A stretch of DNA of 20,564 nucleotides from Allobrachymonas sp. (GCA_030529305.1 JAUMXD010000021.1:1-20564), one strand, 5' to 3'. Positions 7,174 to 15,052 are shown, numbered from the stretch's first letter. Program-made: numbers and translations. Notes: a model not told the origin generated them from the sequence alone.

Positions 7174-7376
7174 GTACTATGCGGGGCTTGTCCCTTGTTG
7201 CAAGTAGGTGAGCCAAGGCGCAAGGGCAGGCTGCCGGCCAGCTGTGGCGCATCCAGCGCCCAGCAGTGTTGCGCTAAGCCAATAAGGGCAACTGCCATGC
7301 AGCTAAAGATGCAGCCAGCCGTGTGAGTTGTGTCTGTTTGCTTCCGGTTGGGGCGGTTTCGCTTCACAATGGCGGC

Positions 7377-9023
7377 ATGTTTCTGGCCATTCCCGTTGAG
7401 CACAAACCTTCTCTCAAATCCCCACCGTGGATGACGATTGCTCTGATCGTCATCAACGTGCTGATCTATTTCGGCTGGCAGGTGGGCGAAGAAACCGCCG
7501 TGCGCAAGGCGGCGCACGCTTATGCCAAAACGACCCTGCCCGCGCTGGAGCTGCCTCGGCTGGTGACTTACCTTAAGTACCAGGGGAGCCAAAACCCCGA
7601 TACCTACAGCGATGAGTTGATTAAGCAGGTCGAAAAAGATGTTGAGGAAAAAGAGTACGCCGATCTGTACGTCTTCATGTGGGAGGAGCACCAGTTCCGC
7701 CACGATTTGCTCGCTGGCCTGGTGATTGGCCCCGAGGATGAAGACTACGCCGCCTGGCAGCAGGCCCGCCAGGCCTTTAAGGCGCGCGAGCCTAAGGCCT
7801 TTACCACGCACTGGGCGCAAGACTATGCCCTGCAAAGCATGGACGAGGTGTGGCAGCGCCCCGTCACGCTGCTGACCAACACCTTTTTGCACGGCGGCTT
7901 TTTGCACCTGCTGGGCAATATGGTGTTTTTGTTCATCTTTGGCTTCACGCTCGAAAAAACGCTGGGCGCGGGCCTGTATCTGGGCAGCTATTTGCTCGCG
8001 GGGCTGGGCGCATCGGCCATTGCGGCCTGGGCCTATGCGGGCAATGGCGGCTATGGGCTGGGGGCATCGGGGGCAATTTCGGGCCTGATGGGCATGTACG
8101 CCGTGCTGTACCGTTTGCAGCGCATTCGCTTTTTTTATTACATCCTCTTCTATTTCAGCTATGCGCGCCTGCCCGCCCTGGTGATGCTGCCGGTATGGAT
8201 GGCGTATGAGCTGGTGCAAAGCGCGGTTTCTGACAGCAATGTGGCCTATATGGCGCACTTTGGCGGCTTGCTCAGCGGCGCGGTGCTGATGGCGGTGTTG
8301 AGCACGCTGCGCCCCTTGCCAGTGCGGGCAGGGCAGGGTGCGTCTGCTGCAGCTGTGTGCGGATCGGCATCAGCGCGATCAGGGCGCAAGCGCAGCCGTT
8401 CTGCCCATGCGGATGTGCGTGAATACGGCTACGACCATGATGAGCACGAACGCGCCGATGCCTTTGCCGCCCTGGTGGCGCGCGCCCAGGCGCAAACCGA
8501 TGCGCTGGACTTTCGCGCCGCCAGCAAAACCTGGCGGGCGGCGGCCAGGCAGCGCCCCAAAGACGTGGGCGTGCTGCAAGCCTGGTTTGATGTGGCGCGG
8601 CATTGGCCGGAGAGTGAGGATTTTCACGCCGCAGCGCACATGCTGTTTCAGCTGCGCGCCCGTGACGAAAGCACGCAGCGCGCGCAGCAACGGGCCTATG
8701 CCATCTACGTGGCGCAGGCCAAGCCCTTCATGCGGCTGCGGCCTGCGCACATGTTGCAACTGGCGCGTTCTTTTGTGGCCCTGGGCGATCTGGACGAGGC
8801 CGACCGCCTTTGCCACTTGCTGTTGAAGCAGGCCAGCGACCAGCCCGAAGTGCCCGTGCTGCTGAGCCAGCTGAGCAATGCCTGGGCCAAGCTGGGCCGG
8901 CTGGACAAAGCCCTGGCCTGGTTGCCCGCCCTGCAGCAACTGGCCCCGCGCGACCCCATGACGCAGTGGCTGGCAGCACAGGCTGCGCAGATGGCAGGCC
9001 CGCCTTCAATCCCTGCGGGATGA
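7377..9023 (+). CDS. Rhomboid-family intramembrane serine protease with large extramembrane insert and TPR-like C-terminal region
   Basis: This 548-residue membrane protein carries the rhomboid fold. After a first membrane segment (about residues 19-33, TIALIVINVLIYFGW) comes a charged insert of about 130 residues, then FLHGGFLHLLGNMVFLFIFG (His172, His177, Asn180), the serine motif GASGAISGLMG with nucleophile Ser231, and AYMAHFGG with catalytic His294. The Ser-His dyad is intact, so it is probably an active protease cleaving substrates in or near the membrane. From about residue 350 to the end lies a soluble region of helical, TPR-like repeats (for example ARSFVALGDLDEADRLCHLL and NAWAKLGRLDKALAWL), likely for protein binding. 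I chose ATG 7377 because MFLAIPVEHKPSLKSPPW is the natural family start. An in-frame ATG at 7323 adds unlikely residues. Substrate unknown. Confidence 0.88.
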   Translation: MFLAIPVEHKPSLKSPPWMTIALIVINVLIYFGWQVGEETAVRKAAHAYAKTTLPALELPRLVTYLKYQGSQNPDTYSDELIKQVEKDVEEKEYADLYVFMWEEHQFRHDLLAGLVIGPEDEDYAAWQQARQAFKAREPKAFTTHWAQDYALQSMDEVWQRPVTLLTNTFLHGGFLHLLGNMVFLFIFGFTLEKTLGAGLYLGSYLLAGLGASAIAAWAYAGNGGYGLGASGAISGLMGMYAVLYRLQRIRFFYYILFYFSYARLPALVMLPVWMAYELVQSAVSDSNVAYMAHFGGLLSGAVLMAVLSTLRPLPVRAGQGASAAAVCGSASARSGRKRSRSAHADVREYGYDHDEHERADAFAALVARAQAQTDALDFRAASKTWRAAARQRPKDVGVLQAWFDVARHWPESEDFHAAAHMLFQLRARDESTQRAQQRAYAIYVAQAKPFMRLRPAHMLQLARSFVALGDLDEADRLCHLLLKQASDQPEVPVLLSQLSNAWAKLGRLDKALAWLPALQQLAPRDPMTQWLAAQAAQMAGPPSIPAG

Positions 9024-9024
9024 G

Positions 9025-9054
9025 GAACGAAGGCCTGTTCAAGGCCTTTTGTTC
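9025..9054 (+). terminator. Intrinsic terminator of the rhomboid gene
   Basis: AAGGCCT (9030-9036) pairs with AGGCCTT (9042-9048) around GTTCA, followed by TT and then GTTC, which can extend the stem with GAAC (9025-9028). It begins two bases after the stop codon. The T-run is short (TTTT at 9047-9050), so strength is moderate. Confidence 0.65.
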
Positions 9055-9228
9055 TGATTTGCCTGCAAGCACGACAAATGGCCAGGATGGCCGCGCACGC
9101 CCCAGCCAAGGCGGGCCGTTTGGGCAAAAGGCGCTGCAAAGAACATGCTTGTTTGTTGCCTTGCCCGAAGGCTTGCTGCGTCAGGGCGGCATTTGCGGCC
9201 TTGCAAATGTTCGCCGGGCGGGCGGCCC

Positions 9229-9355
9229 GCCTGCGCTTTGCGCGCTGCAATTCTCGCCTTTGCAGGGCAAAGGGGAGGCATGCAAAGGCCATGAACAGGC
9301 TCTGGCAGTCTGTCGTTATCAGGCGCTGCCGTGGCATGGCCTGCGCTTTGCGCGC
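9229..9355. repeat. 17-bp direct repeat pair
   Basis: GCCTGCGCTTTGCGCGC occurs exactly at 9229-9245 and again at 9339-9355, 110 bp apart in the same orientation. Its core, GCGCTTTGCGC, is itself an inverted repeat. The DNA between and around the copies is non-coding. Confidence 0.75.
9257..9273. repeat. Perfect hairpin CCTTTGC/GCAAAGG
   Basis: CCTTTGC (9257-9263) and GCAAAGG (9267-9273) form a 7-bp perfect stem with loop AGG. The same 7-mer builds the larger hairpin at 9543-9601. No T-run follows, so it is not a standard terminator. Confidence 0.6.
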
Positions 9356-9542
9356 ATGGAAATATTTATTGCGCAGGAGCCGACGTATGGCTTTGGCCGA
9401 TGGCGCCTGATGAGCGGGCTGCAGCTGATGCCAGGCGGAGTCGGGGCTTGCTGCCTGGCTGGCCCCGGCCCATGTTGGCGTTTGCGCGCGATTTTTTGCG
9501 GCAGTGCTTGTGGTGCGCAATTGGCATGCTGCCTGCAAATGA

Positions 9543-9601
9543 CCGGGGAAGGGGCAAAGCCGGTATTTGCCGGCCTTTGCCGGAGGGCGGCCATGCCCCG
9601 G
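9543..9601. repeat. Two-tier hairpin downstream of the ArsR-family gene
   Basis: An outer stem, CCGGGG (9543-9548) with CCCCGG (9596-9601), encloses an inner stem GGCAAAG-CCGG (9553-9563) with CCGG-CTTTGCC (9570-9581, one C bulged) and a 6-nt loop. It lies 25 bp past the stop of the minus-strand regulator gene and may end or stabilise its message, but lacks a T-tail on either strand. Confidence 0.5.
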
Positions 9602-9625
9602 AGAGAGCGGGGCGGGAGGAAAAAT

Positions 9626-10000
9626 TCAGGCCGATTCGCCGGGCGTTTCAGATGTTGGTTCGGATATGGGCCGAGACGCTGGCTCGGGGGAAAACATGTC
9701 GTGGAGTGCGCGCATCAATTGCAGGGCGTGCTCGTTGTCGACGCGGTAAAAAATCTGCTTGCCAGACCGGCGGGTGGCTACCATTTTCTCTTCGCGCAGG
9801 ATGCCCAGCTGCTGCGACAAGGTGGGCTGGCGGATGCCCAGCAAGGTTTCAAGCTCGCCAACCGAGCGTTCGCCTTTGCTGAGCTGGCACATCAGCAGCA
9901 AGCGGTTTTCGTTGGAGAGCACGCGCAGCAAATGCTTGGCCTGATGGGCGGCGTTGAAGAGGCGGGGCAATTCGATGGAATGGCGATCGTCGTCGGGCAT
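9626..10000 (-). CDS. ArsR/SmtB-family winged-helix transcriptional regulator
   Basis: A 124-residue regulator of the ArsR family, normally a dimer that leaves its operator when a metal, thiol or sulfur species binds. The start MPDDDRHSIELPRLF at 10000 gives a normal family length. Helix 2 reads VLSNENRLLLMCQLSKGE, the recognition helix-turn-helix is about residues 45-75 (SVGELETLLGIRQPTLSQQL), and the wing follows (TRRSGKQIFYRV). No CxC metal-binding motif is present. The protein resembles the YgaV/BigR/SqrR branch, where Cys in helix 2 pairs with a second Cys near the C-terminus to sense persulfide. Here Cys38 is present, but the C-terminal position reads DMFS with no Cys. The tail after residue 105 is Pro/Ser/Glu-rich. 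It has no adjacent target gene on its strand, and gene-free DNA flanks both sides. Effector unknown. Confidence 0.88.
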   Translation of the reverse strand: MPDDDRHSIELPRLFNAAHQAKHLLRVLSNENRLLLMCQLSKGERSVGELETLLGIRQPTLSQQLGILREEKMVATRRSGKQIFYRVDNEHALQLMRALHDMFSPEPASRPISEPTSETPGESA

Positions 10001-10553
10001 GGGTGTTTTGATAGGTGCAAGTAAAAAACAAGGGGCGATATTTTGCCTGAAGCCGTGGCCCGGCTTTGAAAAAGTTTTGTGCGCAGGGACTAAACCTCGA
10101 TGGGCCATACCGTGCCGTGTTTGTAAAGCCCTGCTGGCGACGGCTTGCATGCCCCAGGGGCTTGCACATGGCCTGGCTGCAGGGGCAGGCTCTTCATTCA
10201 ACCGGGAAAAGGCGTGCATGGCCGCAATGATTTGCAGTGGCGGCAGGCAAGGAAATGCCGGTATTGGGCGGCAAAGGCGGGGTGCGCAGGCCATTTTGTA
10301 CCGCATGTGGGCCAATTCCCGCGCCGTGTTCTGCCGTGCCGTTTGCCAGCCTGCTGCGGGGCGTTGCCAGGCCGTGGATGGAAGCAAGGGAAAGGGCTGG
10401 CGAAAAGCAGTGGCGCTTCTTTTCCCGCGCCTGCCGCCAGGCCCATGCAAGCCCGATGCAGGCTGGGCGTCTGCTGGCCTCTGGCGGTGTTTGTGGCTCA
10501 GCGGTGCGGTATCTCGGCTTTCCAGGGCGGGGCTGATCCCGACTCAGGGCGAT
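10001..10553. other. Gene-free gap between the ArsR-family gene and alr
   Basis: About 550 bp with open frames in several directions but no recognisable protein. In related bacteria other genes often follow alr. No remnant of one could be read here. One inverted repeat near the regulator gene is listed separately. The motif GCCGGTATT near 10257 also occurs near 9560 on the other side of the regulator gene. Confidence 0.55.
10050..10066. promoter_or_regulatory. Inverted repeat upstream of the ArsR-family gene, candidate autoregulatory operator
   Basis: AAGCCG (10050-10055) and CGGCTT (10061-10066) form a perfect dyad with a 5-bp centre, 50 bp upstream of the start codon. ArsR-family proteins usually repress their own promoter through such sites. 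An AT-rich stretch (AAAATATC on the minus strand, 10039-10046) just after it could be the -10. This is a candidate by position only. Confidence 0.3.
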
Positions 10554-11678
10554 TCAAACCACGTGCACAGGCACGCGCTGCGCCAGGGCGCACATCAGTT
10601 CATAGCCCAGCGTGCCTGCGGCGGCGGCCACCTCGTCAATTGGCAGCACTGCGCCACAGCTGGCTTGCCCCCACAGCGTGACTTCGCTGTCCAGGCCCGG
10701 CTGCCAGTGGGGCGGCACATCAGCTTGTTCGCCCTGCGGGGGCGACAAATCCACGGCCAGCATGTCCATGCTCACACGCCCCAGGGTGCGCGTGCGCACA
10801 CCATCCACCAGTACGGGCGTGCCCGTGGGGCAGGTGCGCGGGTAGCCATCGGCGTAGCCGCAGGCCACGATGCCGATGCGCATGGGCCGATCGGCCGTGA
10901 AGCTGGCCCCGTAGCCCACGCTTTGGCCGGCTTGCAGTGTTTGCACGGCGATGATGCGGCTGCGCAGGCTCATGGCGGGTTGTAGGCCCCAGTGGGCGCT
11001 GCTGTGTTCGGCGGCATCGGGGCTGCTGCCGTACAAGGCAATGCCCGGGCGCACCCAATCGGTTTGCGCAGCGATTTCGGGCTGGCGCAGCAAGGCCGCG
11101 CTGTTGCACACGCTGCGCGGCCCGCCCAGATCGGCTGTGGCCTGCTGAAAAAGCTGCCAGGCCTGTTGCCAGCCAGCGCTGGCTTCATCCGCCGTGGCAA
11201 AGTGCATCATCAGCCCGGCCTCGGCCACCTGGGGCAAGGCTTGCAGGCGCGCGCAGGCGGCGCGGGCGCGTTCGGGCGCAAAGCCTAGGCGGTTCATGCC
11301 CGTGTTGATTTTCAAAAACACGGTGTGCGGCTGCAGGGTTTTGTGGCCCGCGAGCCAGTCGATTTGCGCCTCATGGTGCACGGCGTGCCACAGCCCCAAG
11401 CGCGAGCACAGTTCCAGATCGCGCGCGGCAAACACGCCCTCAAGCAGCAAGATGGGCCCGCGCCAGCCCAGATCGCGCACGCGCTGCGCCTCGGCCAAAT
11501 CGAGCAGGGCAAAACCGTCGGCGCCGTTCAGGGCTTCGTACACGCGCTCGATGCCATGCCCGTAGGCATTGGCTTTGACAACTGCCCACACGCGGGCGTT
11601 GTCGGCCGCCTGGCGGCAGCGCATCAGGTTGTGGCGCAGGGCATCCAAGTGGATGAAAGCTTCGATCGGGCGGGGCAT
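10554..11678 (-). CDS. alr: Alanine racemase
   Basis: Alr is the PLP enzyme that interconverts L- and D-alanine, feeding D-alanine to peptidoglycan synthesis. The 374-residue protein begins MPRPIEAFIHLDALRHN, with PLP-binding Lys35 in AVVKANAYGHG and the second catalytic base Tyr256 in SVGYGASFTADRP. KINTGMNRLGF, HFATADE, VRPGIALYG and GRVSMDM are standard blocks. I use the ATG at 11678. An upstream in-frame ATG at 11771 would add about 31 unlikely residues. No clear Shine-Dalgarno is seen. The gene follows waaA on the same strand with a gap of about 160 bp, so cotranscription is possible but not certain. Whether this is a housekeeping or a catabolic (DadX-type) racemase cannot be told from the sequence alone. 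Its envelope-gene neighbours favour the housekeeping role. Confidence 0.97.
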   Translation of the reverse strand: MPRPIEAFIHLDALRHNLMRCRQAADNARVWAVVKANAYGHGIERVYEALNGADGFALLDLAEAQRVRDLGWRGPILLLEGVFAARDLELCSRLGLWHAVHHEAQIDWLAGHKTLQPHTVFLKINTGMNRLGFAPERARAACARLQALPQVAEAGLMMHFATADEASAGWQQAWQLFQQATADLGGPRSVCNSAALLRQPEIAAQTDWVRPGIALYGSSPDAAEHSSAHWGLQPAMSLRSRIIAVQTLQAGQSVGYGASFTADRPMRIGIVACGYADGYPRTCPTGTPVLVDGVRTRTLGRVSMDMLAVDLSPPQGEQADVPPHWQPGLDSEVTLWGQASCGAVLPIDEVAAAAGTLGYELMCALAQRVPVHVV

Positions 11679-11841
11679 GGTGGGCGCTATGAATGATGCA
11701 AAGAAGCCAACATTGTGCTGCACCGCGCGGCCATTGGGCGCATGAGATGAAGCAACGCCGTTTGCGGCCAAGCCGCGAAAGTGCGCTCAGCACACGGCAG
11801 GTGCAAGCGCTCATCTGCGCTGGCAGCGTGCAGTTGGTCGA

Positions 11842-13281
11842 TCAGCCCAACCAACCGCGCTGCTGCAAATCGGCAGCGATGCGTGCAGCTGCCCCGCGGT
11901 GGGCTTGGCTGAAGGCCACCGCCGCCTGGCGCATGGCGGCCAATGTGGGCGCAGCACGCGTTTCTGCTGGGGCAGGTGTGGCCTTGGCTGCAATGGCAGA
12001 TGCGTCGTCTGCCACAGCGCTTGCTGATGCGGGCGCCAGCAGCGCCAGCGCTTGTTGCAGGGCATCGGCCATGTCGGTGCAGCGCAGGGCTGCGCCCGCT
12101 GCAATGGCCTGTTCGCTGGCCTGGGCGAAGTTGAAGGTGTGCGGCCCCAGCAGCACGGGGCAGCCGCAGGCGCAAGCTTCGATCAGGTTTTGCCCGCCCA
12201 GCGGCTCAAAGCTGCCGCCCATCAGCGCCAAATCGGCCATCGCGTAATACATGGGCATTTCGCTCAGGCTGTCGCCCAGCCAAACGGTGGTGTGAGTTGA
12301 GGCTTGATCGGTTGTGGGGGATGGGTTGGTGGGCGCATCGCTTGGGCCGATCTGGCTGCGGCGCTGCACCTGTAAACCTGCACTTTGCAGCAGTTGGGCC
12401 ACGGCATCAAAACGCTGTGGGTGGCGTGGCACGATCAGCCATTGCACAGCCTGGCGCTGGGCGGCGGGCAGGGCCAGCAGGGCTTGCAGCCACAGTGCTT
12501 CTTCGCCATCGCGACTGCTGGCCAGCAGGGCCACGGGGCGCGGGGGCGTGGCTTGCATTGTTTTTTGCGTCGCTTGCGTTTGCCAGTGCTGGCGCAAGGC
12601 CCGCCCTTGTTGCAGCAATTGCGCATCGGGCGTGGCATCGAACTTGAGGTTGCCGCTGATTTGCACCACGGGCGTGCCCAGTGTTTGCAGGCGCTTGGCA
12701 TCAGCCGCGGTTTGCGCATAGGCCACGGTCAAGGCGCCATAGGCTTGCTGGGCCAGGCGGGGCAGGCGCAGCCACTGGCGCAGGGTTTTTTCGCTCAGGC
12801 GGGCGTTGACCAGCGCCACAGGCACGGCGTGCTGCTGGCAGGCTTGCAGCAGCTGCGGCCAGATTTCGGTTTCCATCACCAAGCCCACGCGCGGGCGAAA
12901 GGTTTGCACAAAGCGTTGCACGGCGCCGCGCTCATCCCACGGCAGCCACACTTGCATGTCGCCCGCGCGCAGCAGTTGTTGGCCTTCTTGCCAGCCCGTG
13001 GCTGTGCCGTGGGTGAGCAGCAGGCGCAGATCGGGCTGCACTTGGCGCAGGGTTTGAATCAGGATGGCTGCTGCACGCGTTTCGCCCAGCGATACGGCGT
13101 GCACCCACAGCCATTGCCCGGCCTGTGCGTGGGCCTGCTGTTGCTCTTGCGGCGTGTAACGGGCAAAGCGCTGGTGCACGGCGTGCAGGTACAAGGGTTC
13201 GACCGCACCGCGCTTGCGCAGCTTGCGCCGCAGCAGGGGCTGGGCCAGCCAGAAGAGCAAGTTGTACAGGGCCAGAATCAT
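11842..13281 (-). CDS. waaA: 3-deoxy-D-manno-octulosonic acid (Kdo) transferase
   Basis: WaaA (KdtA) adds Kdo from CMP-Kdo to lipid IVA on the cytoplasmic face of the inner membrane. Kdo-lipid A is in turn the substrate of LpxL-type acyltransferases such as the pair at the left end of this window. The N-terminal anchor MILALYNLLFWLAQPLL precedes the GT-B fold. The catalytic acid is Glu67 in WVHAVSLGETRAA. METEIWPQ, NARLSEKT, SGNLKFD and GGSFEPLGGQNLIE are strong family blocks. At 479 residues it is longer than the usual roughly 420-430. The excess lies in a Pro/Thr/Ser-rich insert around residues 312-335 and an Ala-rich insert around residues 420-455. It follows the phosphohexomutase gene by 90 bp and precedes alr on the same strand, probably one transcription unit. 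Confidence 0.96.
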   Translation of the reverse strand: MILALYNLLFWLAQPLLRRKLRKRGAVEPLYLHAVHQRFARYTPQEQQQAHAQAGQWLWVHAVSLGETRAAAILIQTLRQVQPDLRLLLTHGTATGWQEGQQLLRAGDMQVWLPWDERGAVQRFVQTFRPRVGLVMETEIWPQLLQACQQHAVPVALVNARLSEKTLRQWLRLPRLAQQAYGALTVAYAQTAADAKRLQTLGTPVVQISGNLKFDATPDAQLLQQGRALRQHWQTQATQKTMQATPPRPVALLASSRDGEEALWLQALLALPAAQRQAVQWLIVPRHPQRFDAVAQLLQSAGLQVQRRSQIGPSDAPTNPSPTTDQASTHTTVWLGDSLSEMPMYYAMADLALMGGSFEPLGGQNLIEACACGCPVLLGPHTFNFAQASEQAIAAGAALRCTDMADALQQALALLAPASASAVADDASAIAAKATPAPAETRAAPTLAAMRQAAVAFSQAHRGAAARIAADLQQRGWLG

Positions 13282-13371
13282 GCGCGGTGTGCTTGGGGGA
13301 GCTTGCAGCGAAGGGCGGATGCCGCGTTGGCTGCGTGAGCTGAGGGTTCAGACGCTTGCAGCTAATCGGCC

Positions 13372-14835
13372 TCAATGCGCCGCAGCACCCAATTGCGCAT
13401 CAGGCTTGACTTGCTGGAGCAGCGCCAGCATGCGTTGCTGGATGCGCGTCAGCGCCTCGGGCGTGTGGCCTTCGAAGCGCAGCACCAGCACGGGTGTGGT
13501 GTTGCTGGCGCGGATCAGGCCAAAGCCGTCGGGCCAGTCGGCGCGCAAGCCGTCGATGGCGGTGATTTGCGCCTCGCCCGCCAATTCTTTTTGCGCCAGT
13601 TCCACCAGTTCGGCCGCCAGGCGGTGCGGTTCGCCTTCGGTACAGGCGACGTTGATTTCAGGCGTGGAGCAGCTGGTGGGCAGGGCGTTGAGCACGGCGC
13701 TGGGGTCGCTGTGGCGGCTCAAAATTTCGAGCAGGCGCGCGCCTGCGTAAGTGCCGTCGTCAAAGCCGAACCAGCGTTCCTTGAAGAAGATGTGACCGCT
13801 CATTTCGCCACCCAGCGGGGCATCGACCTCTTTCATTTTGGCCTTGACGAGCGAGTGCCCGGTTTTGTGCATCAGCGGCTGGCCGCCTGCGGCGCGAATG
13901 GCCTCGGCCAGGCGCTGCGAGCACTTCACGTCAAACACGATGGGCGCGCCGGGCACGCGGCTGAGCACGTCTTGCGCAAACAGCATCATTTGCCGGTCGG
14001 GGTAGATCACCTGGCCGTCTTTGGTGACGATGCCTAGCCGGTCGCCATCGCCATCAAAGGCCAGGCCCAGTTCGGCGTCGGTTTCGCGCAGCACGCGCTG
14101 CACGTCTTGCAGATTCTCGAGCTTGCTCGGATCCGGGTGGTGGTTGGGGAAGTTGCCATCGACCTCGCTGAAAAGCTCGATCACCTCGCAGCCCAGCGCG
14201 CGAAAGATGTCGGGCGCCGAAGCGCCGGCCACGCCGTTGCCGCAATCGACCACGATTTTCATGGGGCGTGTCATCGTCTGCTTGATTTCACACAGGCCGG
14301 CGCTGGCGCTTTGGCCGCTGGTTTGCACGGGGCGCGCCAGGCGGATGTCGCCCACGATGCGTTCGCGGTAGGCGGGCTGCACGTCGTGCCTGCGCACGCT
14401 GCCGCCTGCTTCGCCGGTTTTCAGTTGCCAGCTTTCGGCTTCGATGATCTGGCGCAGTTGCTGGATCTCGTCGCCATGAATGGCGCGGCCTTGCAGCACC
14501 ATCTTGAAGCCGTTGTGGTCTTTGGGGTTGTGGCTGCCCGTGACCTGGATGCCGCTGTCGCACAGGGTGTGCGCGGCGAAGTAGAGCATGGGGGTGGTGA
14601 CTTGGCCGATGTCGATCACCTCCACGCCCACATCCACCAGGCCCTGAATGAGTGCGGCGGCCAGTTCGGGGCCGCTCAGGCGGCCATCGCGCCCCACGGC
14701 CACGGTGCGGCTGCCCAGTTGCAGGGCGCGGCTGCCAAAGGCGCGGCCCACGGCGCGGGCCACGTCGGCGTTGAGGGTGGCGGGCACAACGCCGCGAATG
14801 TCGTAGGCTTTGAAAATGGGAGCGTGAACTTGCAT
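13372..14835 (-). CDS. Phosphomannomutase/phosphoglucomutase (AlgC type)
   Basis: This alpha-D-phosphohexomutase interconverts hexose 6- and 1-phosphates, supplying GDP-mannose or UDP-glucose routes for LPS, exopolysaccharide or glycogen. The 487 residues carry all four active-site blocks: the phosphoserine loop TGSHNPKDHNGFK with Ser101, the Mg-binding DGDGDRLG with Asp261/263/265, the sugar-binding GEMSGH at 343-348, and the phosphate-binding RASNTTPVL at about 442. The N-terminus IFKAYDIRGVVP is typical of the AlgC/ManB group. Compared with relatives there is a short linker of low conservation (VQTSGQSASAGLCEIKQTM) between domains 1 and 2. The ATG at 14835 has no clear Shine-Dalgarno. It heads the minus-strand run with waaA and alr. 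Substrate preference, mannose or glucose or both, cannot be read directly. Confidence 0.95.
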   Translation of the reverse strand: MQVHAPIFKAYDIRGVVPATLNADVARAVGRAFGSRALQLGSRTVAVGRDGRLSGPELAAALIQGLVDVGVEVIDIGQVTTPMLYFAAHTLCDSGIQVTGSHNPKDHNGFKMVLQGRAIHGDEIQQLRQIIEAESWQLKTGEAGGSVRRHDVQPAYRERIVGDIRLARPVQTSGQSASAGLCEIKQTMTRPMKIVVDCGNGVAGASAPDIFRALGCEVIELFSEVDGNFPNHHPDPSKLENLQDVQRVLRETDAELGLAFDGDGDRLGIVTKDGQVIYPDRQMMLFAQDVLSRVPGAPIVFDVKCSQRLAEAIRAAGGQPLMHKTGHSLVKAKMKEVDAPLGGEMSGHIFFKERWFGFDDGTYAGARLLEILSRHSDPSAVLNALPTSCSTPEINVACTEGEPHRLAAELVELAQKELAGEAQITAIDGLRADWPDGFGLIRASNTTPVLVLRFEGHTPEALTRIQQRMLALLQQVKPDAQLGAAAH

Positions 14836-14885
14836 GGGCGGCCGGAAAAATCGAATGAAAAAAGATCAGACAAAAGAGCGGATGA

Positions 14886-14891
14886 ATTGTA
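14886..14891 (-). promoter_or_regulatory. Possible -10 element of the phosphohexomutase gene
   Basis: The minus strand reads TACAAT, five of six matches to TATAAT, placing the transcript start near 14879 and leaving a leader of about 44 nt. No good -35 is seen. It would drive the phosphohexomutase-waaA-alr run, which is separated from the upstream transporter by a terminator. Confidence 0.35.
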
Positions 14892-15025
14892 CGGGGCAGC
14901 CCTTCATGCCATGCCTGCGCGGGTTTGCCTTGGCTTGCCTGGCGAGCGGGCAGACGATTTGCTCGCAAGGGTTGGCGCATCTGCTGTGCCTGACTGGCCC
15001 AAGCCCGTGCTGCCAAGGCGGTGGC

Positions 15026-15052
15026 AAAAAAAATCCGGCCAGGTGGCCGGAT
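15026..15052 (-). terminator. Strong intrinsic terminator of the MFS transporter gene
   Basis: On the minus strand ATCCGGCC pairs perfectly with GGCCGGAT around ACCT, followed by a run of seven T residues. It lies 36 bp past the transporter stop codon and cleanly separates it from the downstream phosphohexomutase gene. This is the most canonical terminator in the window. Confidence 0.93.

Larger units (their letters stand above)
9055..9625. other. Gene-free, hairpin-rich gap between the rhomboid gene and the ArsR-family gene
   Basis: About 570 bp without a supportable gene. Short open frames exist but encode Arg/Ala/Pro-rich strings with no family resemblance. The stretch holds repeated copies of GCAAAGG/CCTTTGC, two hairpins built from it (9257-9273 and 9543-9601), and a 17-bp direct repeat, GCCTGCGCTTTGCGCGC, at 9229-9245 and 9339-9355. 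It looks like decayed or repeat-derived DNA. Confidence 0.6.

Noticed and set aside
9319..9594. Small open frame in the gap downstream of the ArsR-family gene
   Set aside because: The translation is Arg/Pro/Ala-rich with no recognisable motif or ribosome binding site, and hairpins overlap it.
10540..10570. tRNA T-loop-like string GATTCAAACC at the alr stop codon
   Set aside because: No acceptor, D-arm or anticodon arm can be built around it, and half of it is alr coding sequence.
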